The notes under the pieces: model-generated
Database searches by the model: none
Told to the model about the DNA's origin: nothing
The model's input: only the letters and a program-made list of their open reading frames with translations
Assembly: GCF_009900745.1 (NCBI RefSeq)
Contig: NZ_WXVU01000002.1
Location: forward strand, 1 to 64,000
DNA length: 64,000 nt
From: Chryseobacterium sp. c4a
Lineage (GTDB): Bacteria > Bacteroidota > Bacteroidia > Flavobacteriales > Weeksellaceae
Direction of reading: 5' to 3'
Shown here: in pieces, positions 10,601 to 20,443 of the stretch
Layout of the letters: each line of letters starts with the position of its first letter
How positions within the stretch are numbered: position 1 is the first letter of the stretch
Position numbers and translations under genes: made by a program

Positions 10601-10792
10601 TATGATAGAAAGGCTTAGCATTCCAGTCATAAACCCAATCGTATAAGGTGAATTTAAATAGATTCCTTCTCCCACAGAAAGGTTGAATTGATTGCCACAA
10701 AAAATGCCAGAAACTATCAGGATTATAGTCATAAGATAAGTCAACCAATGCTTTGTATTGCGTTGGATTTCAAAAGAAAGTAAGACATTCAT
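7625..10792 (-). CDS. ABC transporter permease fused to an M1-family aminopeptidase-like domain
   Basis: The 1055-residue protein has two parts. The N-terminal ~570 residues contain a dozen hydrophobic segments in ABC-2 permease arrangement. After a final membrane segment near 560, a large extracytoplasmic region follows with an M1 metallopeptidase fold: a substrate-loop counterpart GFAATVYPSAIFMPED near 855-870, the zinc motif HELSH near 910, and the downstream glutamate in LTETLAMY. Such permease/M1 fusions are a known Bacteroidota type. The gene starts 2 bp after the ATPase stop, so the pair forms one transporter. The transported or cleaved substrate is unknown. The spacing between HELSH and the glutamate looks slightly longer than the classical 18 residues, but this does not argue against zinc binding. 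Confidence 0.82.
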   Translation of the reverse strand: MNVLLSFEIQRNTKHWLTYLMTIILIVSGIFCGNQFNLSVGEGIYLNSPYTIGFMTGMLSLSIIFLATIFALQILFKERDSKFDILLFSYPLSQQTYLKGKFLMYFLQTFLSFSFLMIGFMLGQNFRSGSEMQPDFNLEYYLYPLLIFGLVNSVLICSFLFLISMVIRKKLLVVVGGLMLYVFYMIILLFSNSPFMAGSLPQSLEAQQFSAIADPFGLSSFFQESRLLTATHKNTHITPFTGYLLLNRVFYLILSAGFLILCLKQFSFSGISGQRPKKVTFKTYDQPKILKSEYAALLPDYGTFSSLRSILSFAKIDLIYLFKSITVPAVSILLIFSVGMEMYAEIEKGIRIPQKYASSGLMATTISENFHLLGLLIIVYFLNDLYWRSRSSGFSLIENSTFFSKNKLTGHFLSIGLLLFFFTVILILEGIIFQAAYHYFHIDWYAYLTVFLFNTFPLLLFSGFILLINDRLPHKFVALGLSVFAFLILASPISNKVLSYPLFRIFSDFKGSYSDFNAYGSYTKAFGERLLFGTGIIAFLWTLNEWVKRRKLPITISITCIVLLIFGVTAGSHFITGYISKDHETDILNSVQYEKRFLKYKNTPQPDITDVKTEIQLNPIENSYVITGTYTLKNQTEKPIHKILINFHPDLTLESAAFNTGTEVIRLNQNTSEVSLKRALQSNDTAILHFKISYQWYPVNGHQPFNAIIQNGSFMRISRYYPTIGYQKDYEIQDQQTRNQYKLGKRDELKKPEAPEILKKDFINLDMIISTQQNQTAIGTGDLVKKWKKSNRNYFQYKAPNIPFRFAVSSAEYKVRSIYYKGISINIFYHKNHFENVDHLLKNAQLTLDYCQQNYGQYPFKSINFTEISSFTKGFAATVYPSAIFMPEDMIFHANIHADQKQDVINELAGHELSHLWWGNSQIDPDPREGSVMLTETLAMYTEMMLYKKMHGNVKMKERLQVHQQIYDNEKGLSEDLPIYRATGDVPHISYSKGAVAMVKLSELIGEDRLNAALKNFLNHHPYPKKPTSIDLMNEFYKVSPPNKKEKIDQLLKNE

Positions 10793-10794
10793 AG

Positions 10795-11667
10795 TTAAGC
10801 TTTTTGAGTTAAAGTATAGAAGTAAAAATGCTCAAGTAAAGGAGTTACAGGAGTAAAATCTAAAGATGGTTCTTCTGCAAAAACAGTAAGATGAAGTTTT
10901 CTTTCTATCAATTGTCTGCTAATAATTTCATACTTTGAATATGGGGCCTCCGTTTCATTTTTTTCGAAAGATTTTGACCATATTTTATTTTCCAGTTCGG
11001 CCATGAGTTTTTGAGGTGTACCTTTTCTGAGTATCTGCCCATGGTTCATAACGGCTATTTCTGAACAAAGATTTCTCACATCTTCCACGAGGTGAGTAGA
11101 AAGAATGACGATCACTTCCTGGCTAATTTCGTTTAACAGGATGTTGAAGCGGTTTCTTTCTTCCGGATCTAATCCTGCTGTGGGTTCATCTACAATAATA
11201 ATTTTAGGATTTCCCAAGAGTGCCTGAGCTACCCCAAAACGTTGTTTCATTCCACCAGAAAAAGTATGGACTTCTTTGTTCTGAAAATCCAAAAGATTTA
11301 CTTTTTCCAATAGGTTTACAATCTGATTTTTACGTTGTGTTTTATCTGAAATTCCTTTCAGTACAGCAATGTGTTCTAAAAGATCATAGGCTGAAACTTT
11401 AGGATATACTCCAAAATCCTGAGGTAGAAATCCGAGATTTTGTTTGATATATTCCGGATTTTTAACAATGTCGATATCATTAAAAATAATACTTCCGGAA
11501 GTTGGGTTTTGCAATCCCACAATTGTTTTCATCAGGGATGATTTTCCGGCTCCGTTAGGTCCCAGGAGTCCGAACATCCCATTATTGATCTCTAAGGAAA
11601 TGTTATTAATGGCTTGAAAACCATTTTTGTAAGTAAGATTGAGGTTGTTGATGGATAAGGTATTCAT
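10795..11667 (-). CDS. ABC transporter ATP-binding protein (ABC-2 type)
   Basis: A 290-aa cytoplasmic ATPase. Walker A is GPNGAGKSS (36-44), the Q-loop is LPQDFG (81-86), the signature is FSGGMKQR (136-143), Walker B is IIIVDEPTAGLD (156-167) and the switch His is in STHLVEDV (190-197). The C-terminal ~80 residues are the variable regulatory extension seen in ABC-2 ATPases. It is encoded directly before the permease/M1 fusion and must power it. All catalytic motifs are intact. Confidence 0.93.
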   Translation of the reverse strand: MNTLSINNLNLTYKNGFQAINNISLEINNGMFGLLGPNGAGKSSLMKTIVGLQNPTSGSIIFNDIDIVKNPEYIKQNLGFLPQDFGVYPKVSAYDLLEHIAVLKGISDKTQRKNQIVNLLEKVNLLDFQNKEVHTFSGGMKQRFGVAQALLGNPKIIIVDEPTAGLDPEERNRFNILLNEISQEVIVILSTHLVEDVRNLCSEIAVMNHGQILRKGTPQKLMAELENKIWSKSFEKNETEAPYSKYEIISRQLIERKLHLTVFAEEPSLDFTPVTPLLEHFYFYTLTQKA

Positions 11668-11734
11668 AATAGTGCGTTTGGGTAATAGAAGTGTAGGTAA
11701 TCCGGTTGGGGACTACTGCTTTTTCAAGAGACGG

Positions 11735-11757
11735 ATAGATAATAGACGAAGAGATGA
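11735..11757. repeat. 23-bp dispersed repeat, copy 1
   Basis: ATAGATAATAGACGAAGAGA followed by TGA. An exact inverted copy lies at 15945-15967. The surrounding 11720-11790 is purine-rich with degenerate AGATAGACG-like units, which explains most of the 198-bp gap between the ABC genes and the HTH gene. Confidence 0.7.
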
Positions 11758-11865
11758 TAGACGTAGAGATAAGAGATAAGGGTGGAGAACAAAGTATAAG
11801 ACTTCCAGCTTTCAAACACTAAATGATTGAAAGAATGATAATCTTAAACGATGAGCTTTAAACTC

Positions 11866-12069
11866 TTATTCTTTATACTCCAGAATATCTCCCGGCTGGC
11901 ATTCCAGGATTTTGCAGATGGCTTCCAGGGTATCGAAGCGTACGCCTTTAGCTTTTCCGGTTTTGAGGATGGATAAGTTGACGGGAGTGATTCCCAATTT
12001 TTCTGCCAATTCTTTACTTTGCATTTTTCTTTTGGCTAACATGACATCTAAGTTGACTATAATTGGCAT
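11866..12069 (-). CDS. XRE/Cro-type helix-turn-helix regulator
   Basis: A 67-aa one-domain regulator. MLAKRKMQSKELAEKLGITP leads into the turn, and NLSILKTGKAKGVRFDTLEAI forms the recognition helix and the next helix. It ends in ICKILECQPGDILEY, the standard end of the YozG/XRE small-regulator family. It overlaps nothing and follows the DUF2975 gene by 2 bp. Such HTH/DUF2975 pairs are widespread; the membrane partner is thought to act in the same unknown process. Confidence 0.88.
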   Translation of the reverse strand: MPIIVNLDVMLAKRKMQSKELAEKLGITPVNLSILKTGKAKGVRFDTLEAICKILECQPGDILEYKE

Positions 12070-12071
12070 TT

Positions 12072-12590
12072 TTAAATAAATAGGTCTTGTTCGTTTTGCA
12101 AATGTAGTCCTTGCTTAAAGATATTTGCAAGAAACAGACAGAAAATTCCAAGCATAAAGTGAATAAACACCAGTCCCCATATCATACTTTCTACTTCCAC
12201 AAAGAAACTCGCGATAATCACCAGCGGAAGAGGCATGAAAATATTATACAGGTAAAATCTCTTAAGTTGTAAGATATGTTCTTTTGTAAAAAGCTTTGGC
12301 TGGAAAAACACCTTGAAAACTTTTGCTGAAAGCAAGAAAAACACTCCATAGAAAGTTAAAACCAACAGGAATGAAAAAATGATATAGGGATAATTATCTT
12401 CTATATTCAAAAATGGCTGCTCAGTGAACGGATAATTGATGTGAAGATATTGCCTGCTGTTTCCATAAGGTACTACAGAAAAACCTGTAGCCAGACAGAA
12501 CAGGGAATACAATACAATTATTAGATATCCGGCCGATAATAGAGTACAGATATAAAATAAAATACGGGAAATGATTTTGGTCTGGTTCAT
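12072..12590 (-). CDS. DUF2975-family membrane protein
   Basis: A 172-aa protein with four hydrophobic segments (about 10-32, 67-88, 110-130 and 137-160). This is the pattern of DUF2975 membrane proteins that are encoded beside a small XRE regulator, as here. No catalytic residues are evident and the function is unknown. The upstream sequence is AT-rich. The pair probably forms a self-contained operon. Confidence 0.72.
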   Translation of the reverse strand: MNQTKIISRILFYICTLLSAGYLIIVLYSLFCLATGFSVVPYGNSRQYLHINYPFTEQPFLNIEDNYPYIIFSFLLVLTFYGVFFLLSAKVFKVFFQPKLFTKEHILQLKRFYLYNIFMPLPLVIIASFFVEVESMIWGLVFIHFMLGIFCLFLANIFKQGLHLQNEQDLFI

Positions 12591-12733
12591 GTCACGATCA
12601 TTAATTAGTATTGCAAATGTATAATTAATTATCGTAAAACAATAATTAATTTAAATAAAATTTTATTTTTAAATATGGTTACCACACAAACTGAATTGTA
12701 TTAATCCTTATCTTTAGGTAAAATATAATCATC

Positions 12734-13078
12734 ATGGCTTATAATATTGAATTAGCAGACAGAGTTCGTGAATGGCTGGCCAATGTGAATGATATTACAA
12801 TTGAAGAAAAGAAAATGTTTGGCGGACTGGCATTTTTGGTGAATGACAAAATGTGTATCAATATCAGTCACGACAATTTGATGTGCCGCTATAATCCTGA
12901 AAAGGAAGAAGAAGTCGCCGAAAAAACAGGATTTCTTCCCATGATTATGAGAGGAAAACAGCTTAAAGAATACTGTTATGTAGAACCTATAGGATTTCAG
13001 AAAGCTGAAGATTTTGAATATTGGATGAAGATCTGCCTGGAGTATAACAAAATTGCTAAAGCCTCCAAGAAGAAGTAG
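12734..13078 (+). CDS. TfoX N-terminal-domain protein
   Basis: A 114-aa protein with the TfoX_N fold: IEEKKMFGGLAFLVNDKMCI (about 23-42) is the family hallmark, followed by the MCRYNPE strand and a helical end. In Proteobacteria the full TfoX controls competence, but stand-alone TfoX_N proteins like this one lack the C-terminal domain and have no proven role. It is a single gene. A TATCTTTA box at about 12708-12715, just above the start, could be its promoter. Confidence 0.8.
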   Translation: MAYNIELADRVREWLANVNDITIEEKKMFGGLAFLVNDKMCINISHDNLMCRYNPEKEEEVAEKTGFLPMIMRGKQLKEYCYVEPIGFQKAEDFEYWMKICLEYNKIAKASKKK

Positions 13079-13175
13079 GTTTGAAGGTTTTTCAGTGCTA
13101 GAGTATTAGAGTGGGAGGTTACTGGTGTAGTTTCCCACTATTATTACTCATTATTGATTACTTATTATTGATTAC

Positions 13176-14246
13176 TTATTGTTTATGATCTCTGTATAAT
13201 TTTTCTCTTATTTCGATCAGGATTTTGGTTGTTTTCTCCAAATCAGGAGAATTGGGGAGATCAGAGATAGAATGACGATGCTCTATGGAGGTAATCAAAT
13301 CTTCAGCTTTTTGCATTACTGCTTCGTATGACCAGTTTCCGGCTTTGATATCCAGCAGTTCATCCCGGTTGTCTACACGGATCTGAAGGGTTTGGGTGAA
13401 AAATATCTGTTCGCATGACTGCAATAAGCGGATGGTGTGCATCATATTTTTGCTGTCATAGTTCTGCCCATGAGTTTTGTTGACGTTGTACCGATCTTCA
13501 TTGCGTTCTTCTACCCATTTCCAATACGCTCTGTAATCTTTACAGTAAGTGGAGTAGGTATCCAGATTACAGAACAGATAAGCATCAGGTTTTTCATTCT
13601 TTGGAACAGAGGATACCGAAACCTGATTCGCTTCTTCATGCTGAATGATTCCTTTATACCCCAATGTTTGGGAATTATCGTAAAATAAAGCAAACATTCC
13701 TTTGGTATGATCAATAGCCGTCAACCCACATTTTTCCTGAGTTTTTTCGTTTTCCAACAGCCATTTTTTCAGAGGAACAGAACCTTGTCCATTCAGAATA
13801 AAACAAAAGTCAAGAACAGATTTTCTTTCCTTGTCGATTGGGTTCAGTATCTTTTTATTAAGGCCTTTTGCCTTTTTGATCTGAGAAATGGCATATCCTG
13901 CAAAGGTATCTTTACATAACTTAGAAAGAAAGTCTTCCGGTTTCAGCAGATCCATCAACGAATCTTTATAAAGGATACAGTCCTCAGGAGTTGCCAGAAC
14001 CTCCAGTATATTAGGATTGTTTTTCTGCAGCAGCTCCACAAATCTTCCGATTTCATAATAAGTAATGTCATTCGTTTCATTGGAGATCTGTGGAATATAG
14101 TTCAGCCCAAAGAAATCATCCTTTGGCAGATAATACACTCCACGGATATCCGTATCCGAAGTTTCCGTAGCCAGTCCGAAAGCGCGGCTTCCGGAGATGG
14201 CTTCGAAAAGGAGGAGGTTTTTATTTTTGAGGTCTTGGATGGTCAT
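13176..14246 (-). CDS. YcgL-type predicted nucleotidyltransferase
   Basis: A 356-aa protein of the DNA polymerase beta superfamily. The nucleotide-binding GSR (19-21) and the metal-binding DTD (31-33) in SDTDIRGVYYLP form the active site. The remainder is the long helical region typical of COG3541/YcgL proteins. Related enzymes transfer nucleotides to RNA ends or proteins; the substrate is unknown here. It lies 170 bp downstream of an unknown gene that follows a second, shorter enzyme of the same superfamily (15055-15804). This family is often found near RtcB RNA ligase in bacteria, which fits the rtcB locus 6 kb away. A separate promoter is not obvious. Confidence 0.8.
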   Translation of the reverse strand: MTIQDLKNKNLLLFEAISGSRAFGLATETSDTDIRGVYYLPKDDFFGLNYIPQISNETNDITYYEIGRFVELLQKNNPNILEVLATPEDCILYKDSLMDLLKPEDFLSKLCKDTFAGYAISQIKKAKGLNKKILNPIDKERKSVLDFCFILNGQGSVPLKKWLLENEKTQEKCGLTAIDHTKGMFALFYDNSQTLGYKGIIQHEEANQVSVSSVPKNEKPDAYLFCNLDTYSTYCKDYRAYWKWVEERNEDRYNVNKTHGQNYDSKNMMHTIRLLQSCEQIFFTQTLQIRVDNRDELLDIKAGNWSYEAVMQKAEDLITSIEHRHSISDLPNSPDLEKTTKILIEIREKLYRDHKQ

Positions 14247-14415
14247 ATTAATTATTCAAATAACAGTTTTTTATAATTTTTTTTTGGTAAGTGATGATGG
14301 TATCCCCTTCAATATCATCCTGTGAACGGCTTGCAAGATATCCGAGAAGGGTTTAAATTCGTAAAGACATTGATTCAAAAAGGAAGAATTAATATAATCT
14401 GAAACATATTTTTTT

Positions 14416-15045
14416 TTAGAGGTATTGTTCTTGACCTTTTAAGGTCTCTATGAGAACTTCATGTAACGGCCTAAATTGTGTAAGAACTTTATATCTTATT
14501 CCTTTTGTTGTTTGGTAAGATGATATGCAGTCTGCTACATTACCTTTTTCTTCATGATTGAGAACCAGATGATCATAATGTCCGAGATCCATAGTGATGA
14601 TTAATTCTTGCCCGGACTTTCTGAACTCTTCATAACATCTATTGATAAACTCAAAATCAGAATTTGTTCTGTCAAAACATTTCTCTTTCATACGATACTC
14701 ATAAATGGCTTCATTAAGCTGTTCTGATAATTCAGTTAAATCTACATCTGCCCCATAAATTTCTTTGTATCGGCAAACAACTAACTCAATGAAAGCTTCC
14801 GTATAAAAAATGATAAAGCTATCATCATCTACATGCCAAAAAACACTATAAAAATAATTGTGTTTTGGAAGGTGATACCTTTTGAAAGTTTCAATGACTG
14901 ATAAAGGAACTTCAAGTCCCATCTCTTCTTTTAAAAATCGACATCTTTCAACAAACTCATGTGTTTCCTCTTGATAAGTTGCTTTTTTAGTTTGTTTTTG
15001 AGGAATCTGAGTGTCCTTCTTTTTGAAAAAATTAAATATTTTCAT
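14416..15045 (-). CDS. Unrecognised cytoplasmic protein between two nucleotidyltransferase genes
   Basis: A 209-aa protein that I do not recognise. It begins with a basic stretch (KIFNFFKKKDTQIP) and is rich in charged and aromatic residues throughout, with no signal peptide, membrane segment or known motif. The stop is at 14416 and the start is 9 bp after the stop of the upstream nucleotidyltransferase, so it is very likely in that operon. A role together with that enzyme is inferred only from this spacing. Confidence 0.7.
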   Translation of the reverse strand: MKIFNFFKKKDTQIPQKQTKKATYQEETHEFVERCRFLKEEMGLEVPLSVIETFKRYHLPKHNYFYSVFWHVDDDSFIIFYTEAFIELVVCRYKEIYGADVDLTELSEQLNEAIYEYRMKEKCFDRTNSDFEFINRCYEEFRKSGQELIITMDLGHYDHLVLNHEEKGNVADCISSYQTTKGIRYKVLTQFRPLHEVLIETLKGQEQYL

Positions 15046-15054
15046 TTTGTTTTT

Positions 15055-15862
<808 letters not shown>

Positions 15863-15889
15863 GTTTGAAGTTCTAAGTTTAAGGTTTAA

Positions 15890-17065
<1,176 letters not shown>

Positions 17066-17848
17066 ATGAAAGCTATAAAGAATGAATTGATCTACTTTGC
17101 AACGGCACTGATGTTCTTCACCAGAATCCCGGTTCCGTTTACCATTCCGTATTCCAGTGAGATTATGAATAAATCTCAAAAGTATTTTGCGTGGATTGGC
17201 TTATTGGTAGGACTCATTAATGCTGGAATTTTATATGTTTTTTCACAGCTTTTTAATCTGGAAATAGGAATCGTTTTGATGATGATCGGAAGTGTTCTTC
17301 TAACCGGAGCTTTTCATGAAGATGGTTTTACAGATATGTGTGACAGTTTTGGAGGCGGATATGGAAAAGAAAAAATTCTCACCATTATGAAAGATAGTAG
17401 AGTAGGAGCCTATGGAACTATTGGCATCATTTTATTGTTTGCTTTAAAATTCTTCAGTATTCAGGCGTTGGGAAATATTAATTTGATGAAAACGATGGGA
17501 ATTGTTATTCTGGCACACACATCAAGCCGTTTTATTTCCGGAACGATGATCTATACGTACCAATATGTGACGGATATTGATGTAAGCAAATCGAAACCTT
17601 TAGCCAATAAACCTTTGGATGGAATGGCTTTATTAATAGGATTTATAAGTGTTTTACTTTCTTTTGCCTTGATTCCTGACTGGCGGTTGATATTGGTTTT
17701 TGCATTGGCTTATTTAGGAAAGATTTGTATGGGGTGGTATTTTAAAAAACATATTGGTGGTTATACCGGAGATTGCTTAGGAGCTGTTCAACAGGTTACA
17801 GAAGTGCTATTTTACTTAGGAACAATGATCGTATGGAAATTCATCTGA
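17066..17848 (+). CDS. cobS: Adenosylcobinamide-GDP ribazoletransferase (cobalamin synthase)
   Basis: An inner-membrane enzyme joining adenosylcobinamide-GDP and alpha-ribazole(-phosphate) in the last assembly stage of cobalamin. The 260-aa protein has several membrane spans and the signature FHEDGFTDMCDSFGGGYGKEK (in two parts, about 86-106) plus KDSRVGAYG, with the Asp residues that bind the substrate. It starts immediately after the cobT stop and its 3' end overlaps cobC by 16 bp, so all three are translationally coupled. Confidence 0.95.
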   Translation: MKAIKNELIYFATALMFFTRIPVPFTIPYSSEIMNKSQKYFAWIGLLVGLINAGILYVFSQLFNLEIGIVLMMIGSVLLTGAFHEDGFTDMCDSFGGGYGKEKILTIMKDSRVGAYGTIGIILLFALKFFSIQALGNINLMKTMGIVILAHTSSRFISGTMIYTYQYVTDIDVSKSKPLANKPLDGMALLIGFISVLLSFALIPDWRLILVFALAYLGKICMGWYFKKHIGGYTGDCLGAVQQVTEVLFYLGTMIVWKFI

Positions 17849-18387
17849 TCCGACATACTGCTGTAGATAATCCGGAAAATCTTTGTTATGGATTTGCCGA
17901 AATGCCTTTACGGAAAGAGTATCAGAAAGATTTTGAAAACTTGGATCTGGAGGAAGGTTTTGAGCTTGTCATTTCAAGTCCGGCACAACGTTGCTGTCTT
18001 TTAGCAGAACATTTTAAGTTTAATTATTCAACCGATGAAAGACTTCGGGAAATGAATTTCGGAGACTGGGAACTGAAGAAATGGACGGAGATACCAAAAG
18101 AGGAAATCAACCCATGGTATAAAGATTTTATTAATATAAAAGCTTCAGGTGGTGAAAGTCTTATTGAAATGCAGACTCGGGTATTTCATTTCTGGAATGA
18201 ACTCATTCTCAAAAAAGATATTGAGAAAGTTCTGATTATTGCCCACGCAGGTGTAATTCGTCTTATTCTTCAAAATGTACTGCAGTTTCCATTAGAAAAC
18301 ATGTTCAATATTCAGATTGATTATGGAAAAAAAGTAATCATTGAAGCTAAAGAGGGCTATTTTTCCATCAAAAAAGTAAATGTATAA
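17833..18387 (+). CDS. cobC: Alpha-ribazole phosphatase-like histidine phosphatase
   Basis: A member of the histidine phosphatase (phosphoglycerate-mutase) superfamily. LIRHTAVDN (residues 5-13) has the phospho-accepting RH motif, ISSPAQRC is the second Arg motif, and HAGVIR near 134-139 gives the distal His. By position it removes the phosphate from alpha-ribazole-5-phosphate or adenosylcobalamin-5'-phosphate. I chose the ATG at 17833 because it gives the RH motif at its usual distance from the start; an upstream in-frame ATG exists but lies inside cobS. It overlaps cobS by 16 bp. A cobU-type kinase is not found in this cluster. Confidence 0.88.
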   Translation: MEIHLIRHTAVDNPENLCYGFAEMPLRKEYQKDFENLDLEEGFELVISSPAQRCCLLAEHFKFNYSTDERLREMNFGDWELKKWTEIPKEEINPWYKDFINIKASGGESLIEMQTRVFHFWNELILKKDIEKVLIIAHAGVIRLILQNVLQFPLENMFNIQIDYGKKVIIEAKEGYFSIKKVNV

Positions 18388-18409
18388 TAAACACTTAATT
18401 TAAAAATAA

Positions 18410-18440
18410 ATCTGCGTTATCTGCAAAATCTGCGAGAGAT
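18410..18440. repeat. Dispersed intergenic repeat, partial copy
   Basis: This copy matches the first 31 bp of 4459-4584 with one mismatch (ATCTGCGTTATCTGCAAAAT, then CTGCGAGAGAT). It lies between convergent cobC and the 584-aa gene. Confidence 0.7.
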
Positions 18441-18460
18441 AAAATCATCTGCTAAAAGCA

Positions 18461-18490
18461 AAAACGCCATTCAAAATTTTTGAACAGCGC
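18461..18490 (-). terminator. Terminator of the rtcB / RNA array / 584-aa gene transcript
   Basis: On the minus strand, a 12-bp stem (CGCTGTTCAAAA with TTTTGAATGGCG, two G-U pairs, 1-nt centre) is followed by TTTTTGC, ending 5 bp after the stop of the 584-aa gene. This marks the end of the transcript. Confidence 0.65.
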
Positions 18491-18494
18491 ATTT

Positions 18495-20249
18495 TTATTT
18501 AAAAACTTTTATAAAGCTATCTTTTTCCAGGCTTTCCAGAGAAAAATCAAAATCAGCTTCCGCTTTTTCTGTCGTAATCTCTGCACCAAGTTCTTTGATA
18601 AGCTCATTGAAGGACATTGCTTCATACCATTGTTGATACAATGCACTGGTTGCCATCACAGATACTTCCGTATTTCCAGAAACATGAGAATGACCCGCTC
18701 CGAAATTCAACAGTATGAAACATTGTTTTTCGTTTTTTGGAAGTAACATTCCCAGAATCATTTGCTTCTGCACAGAACTACATCTGACTTCTGCAAAGAG
18801 TTGGTTCGGATTCATCATATAGTCGTAGGAAATGTTATCTCCTTTACCTATGACGATTTTATATCCACAGTTGGCATCTCCGCTGAAAACGTTGTTCATC
18901 ACAAGCGTTGGAGTACTCAGGGCTTTATTAGCGTAAAGATATTCAACAGCACCGTTAGGTGCAGAAGTCATATCTCCGGAATACATCAATTGTCCGTCAG
19001 CATAATTATAAGCGGCATTCCAACCTATTTTTCCGGCGATATTTAATCCTGAAAGATCAAGGTCACGAGCACCCCATTGGTCTTCCCAATAGATACCAAC
19101 GGCTAATCTTTCTCCATAAAAACGGGTTCCGGTAGGAATGTTACCCACAAACATTTTTTCAGAAGTTGGGAGGGCAAATTCTATATTCTTAGGAAAATAG
19201 AACTTCTTTCCGGAAATATGTTCATACTTCAGTTTCAGAAAGTCTAAAATAAACTCATAGTTGAATAGATTTACATTAGTTTCCTTACCTTTTTTAACCC
19301 ATGATTTACCGTTTCTGACTCTGTAGACAAAAGTATCCTGACCATACATTCTTGAGTAACACGCTGATAATGCTTTAAATAATGCAAATGGTGTTGCATT
19401 TTCCATCCAATGCCAATCGCTGTTTTCCAGTAATGTATTGGTAGCATTATTCAATGGGTTGGATACTAATGGCTTATGATTGACCTTAGATAACTTTGAG
19501 ATCTTATTAATCGCTTTTGGAGCTCTGTTTTTATAAGCAAGGAATAACGGCTTAAATCTGTTGAAAATTTCTGCTAATCTTTCCATACCAAAGCTTTCAA
19601 ACAGATAAGTTGGGTTAAATTTACTTTGCTTAATTAAATCAATCAATTCATCATTTTTGATTAATAGCGTCGTTTGGGTGGTCTTATAGATCACATAACG
19701 GAAAAATTCAACAGGATTTTCAGGATAAGCATCGTATCGATCTGCTATTTTTATAATGGCTTCCTTATTTCTGATATTTTCTTTTCCTGTAAAATCATAT
19801 TCCAGTTCTGTATGCAGAATATACAGCAAATCGTCAATCGTTTCTTCTTTCAAAGCGATTCCGGATTGCAGAAGAGAAAGGCATTTTTCCTGCATTTCTT
19901 CTACGGTATAAGCTTTTATAACTTTAAAAATCAACTTCATATCAGGAACATTCAATACTTCTTGAGGAATATAGATCTCACTCTGAAAATTACTTCCATA
20001 GGTTGAAATATAGTGTTGGATCTGTTCAAAAAATAAGTCAATTCTGGATGTATTTTTTATTTTCTCCCAGGATTTATGGAACGTTTTATTCAAATCATTT
20101 CCATTCAGTTTCTCTTTTGAATAATAGGAAATAATCTCTTTTTTTGCCCAAACTGCATCAGGTTCAATAATAAAACCGTCATTAGAAATAAATGGCTCTG
20201 CATTTGATTCTTTGGCCAGTACAGCGTTGAATAATTGTAATGTTTTCAT
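18495..20249 (-). CDS. Unrecognised 584-aa protein downstream of the rtcB RNA array
   Basis: I do not recognise this protein. The start at 20249 (MKTLQLFNAVL) is chosen because the earlier in-frame ATG at 20288 lies inside the last RNA hairpin. The N-terminal ~270 residues are mostly alpha-helical and end in a basic segment (KAINKISKLSKVNHK). The C-terminal half begins with a TerD-like stretch near 390-435 (ARDLDLSGLN ... GKI ... YSGDMTSAPNGAVEYL) and continues with GDANCGYKIVIGKG. There is no signal peptide. It was compared by eye with TROVE/Ro60, and the typical TROVE and vWA motifs (DxSxS) are absent. Position after rtcB and the structured RNAs suggests it binds these RNAs or acts with RtcB; this is inference. 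Confidence 0.75.
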   Translation of the reverse strand: MKTLQLFNAVLAKESNAEPFISNDGFIIEPDAVWAKKEIISYYSKEKLNGNDLNKTFHKSWEKIKNTSRIDLFFEQIQHYISTYGSNFQSEIYIPQEVLNVPDMKLIFKVIKAYTVEEMQEKCLSLLQSGIALKEETIDDLLYILHTELEYDFTGKENIRNKEAIIKIADRYDAYPENPVEFFRYVIYKTTQTTLLIKNDELIDLIKQSKFNPTYLFESFGMERLAEIFNRFKPLFLAYKNRAPKAINKISKLSKVNHKPLVSNPLNNATNTLLENSDWHWMENATPFALFKALSACYSRMYGQDTFVYRVRNGKSWVKKGKETNVNLFNYEFILDFLKLKYEHISGKKFYFPKNIEFALPTSEKMFVGNIPTGTRFYGERLAVGIYWEDQWGARDLDLSGLNIAGKIGWNAAYNYADGQLMYSGDMTSAPNGAVEYLYANKALSTPTLVMNNVFSGDANCGYKIVIGKGDNISYDYMMNPNQLFAEVRCSSVQKQMILGMLLPKNEKQCFILLNFGAGHSHVSGNTEVSVMATSALYQQWYEAMSFNELIKELGAEITTEKAEADFDFSLESLEKDSFIKVFK

Positions 20250-20269
20250 TGTTTTAATTTTAAAAAAAT

Positions 20270-20322
20270 AAGTGAGGAGTAGGTTCATTAAAAGTGAAGT
20301 GTTATAGGAACTCCTTTTACCT
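20270..20322 (-). ncRNA. Structured RNA hairpin H1 (last of the array)
   Basis: On the minus strand: AGGT (20322-20319), AAA, AGGAGT, a 29-nt loop beginning TCCTATA, ACTCCT, a single C, then ACTT (20273-20270). A 4-bp lower stem with one G-U, an AAA/C internal loop and a 6-bp upper stem. It ends 20 bp above the start of the 584-aa gene, so it is in its leader. Confidence 0.65.
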
Positions 20323-20332
20323 ATAGTTTTAT

Positions 20333-20377
20333 AAAGCGGGGAGTAATGACCAAATATATAGGAACTCCCTTTGCCTT
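20333..20377 (-). ncRNA. Structured RNA hairpin H2
   Basis: On the minus strand: AAGGC (20377-20373), AAA, GGGAGT, a 19-nt loop beginning TCCTATA, ACTCCC, C, GCTTT (20337-20333). It has the same AAA/C internal loop and 6-bp upper stem as H1 and H3, but all paired positions differ in a compensated way. Confidence 0.7.
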
Positions 20378-20390
20378 ATGATTTGTAAAA

Positions 20391-20431
20391 AGGCGGAAAG
20401 TATTTCTAACTTATAGGAACTTTCTTTGCCT
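20391..20431 (-). ncRNA. Structured RNA hairpin H3
   Basis: On the minus strand: AGGC (20431-20428), AAA, GAAAGT, a 17-nt loop beginning TCCTATA, ACTTTC, C, GCCT (20394-20391). A 4-bp lower stem, the AAA/C internal loop and a perfect 6-bp upper stem. It starts 13 nt after the 3' end of the tRNA-like gene. Confidence 0.7.
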
Positions 20432-20443
20432 GAAATTATGTTG

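Noticed and set aside
18495..20249. TROVE (Ro60) protein next to rtcB
   Set aside because: Expected from known rtcB loci, but TROVE and vWA DxSxS motifs are absent; the sequence is a different family.
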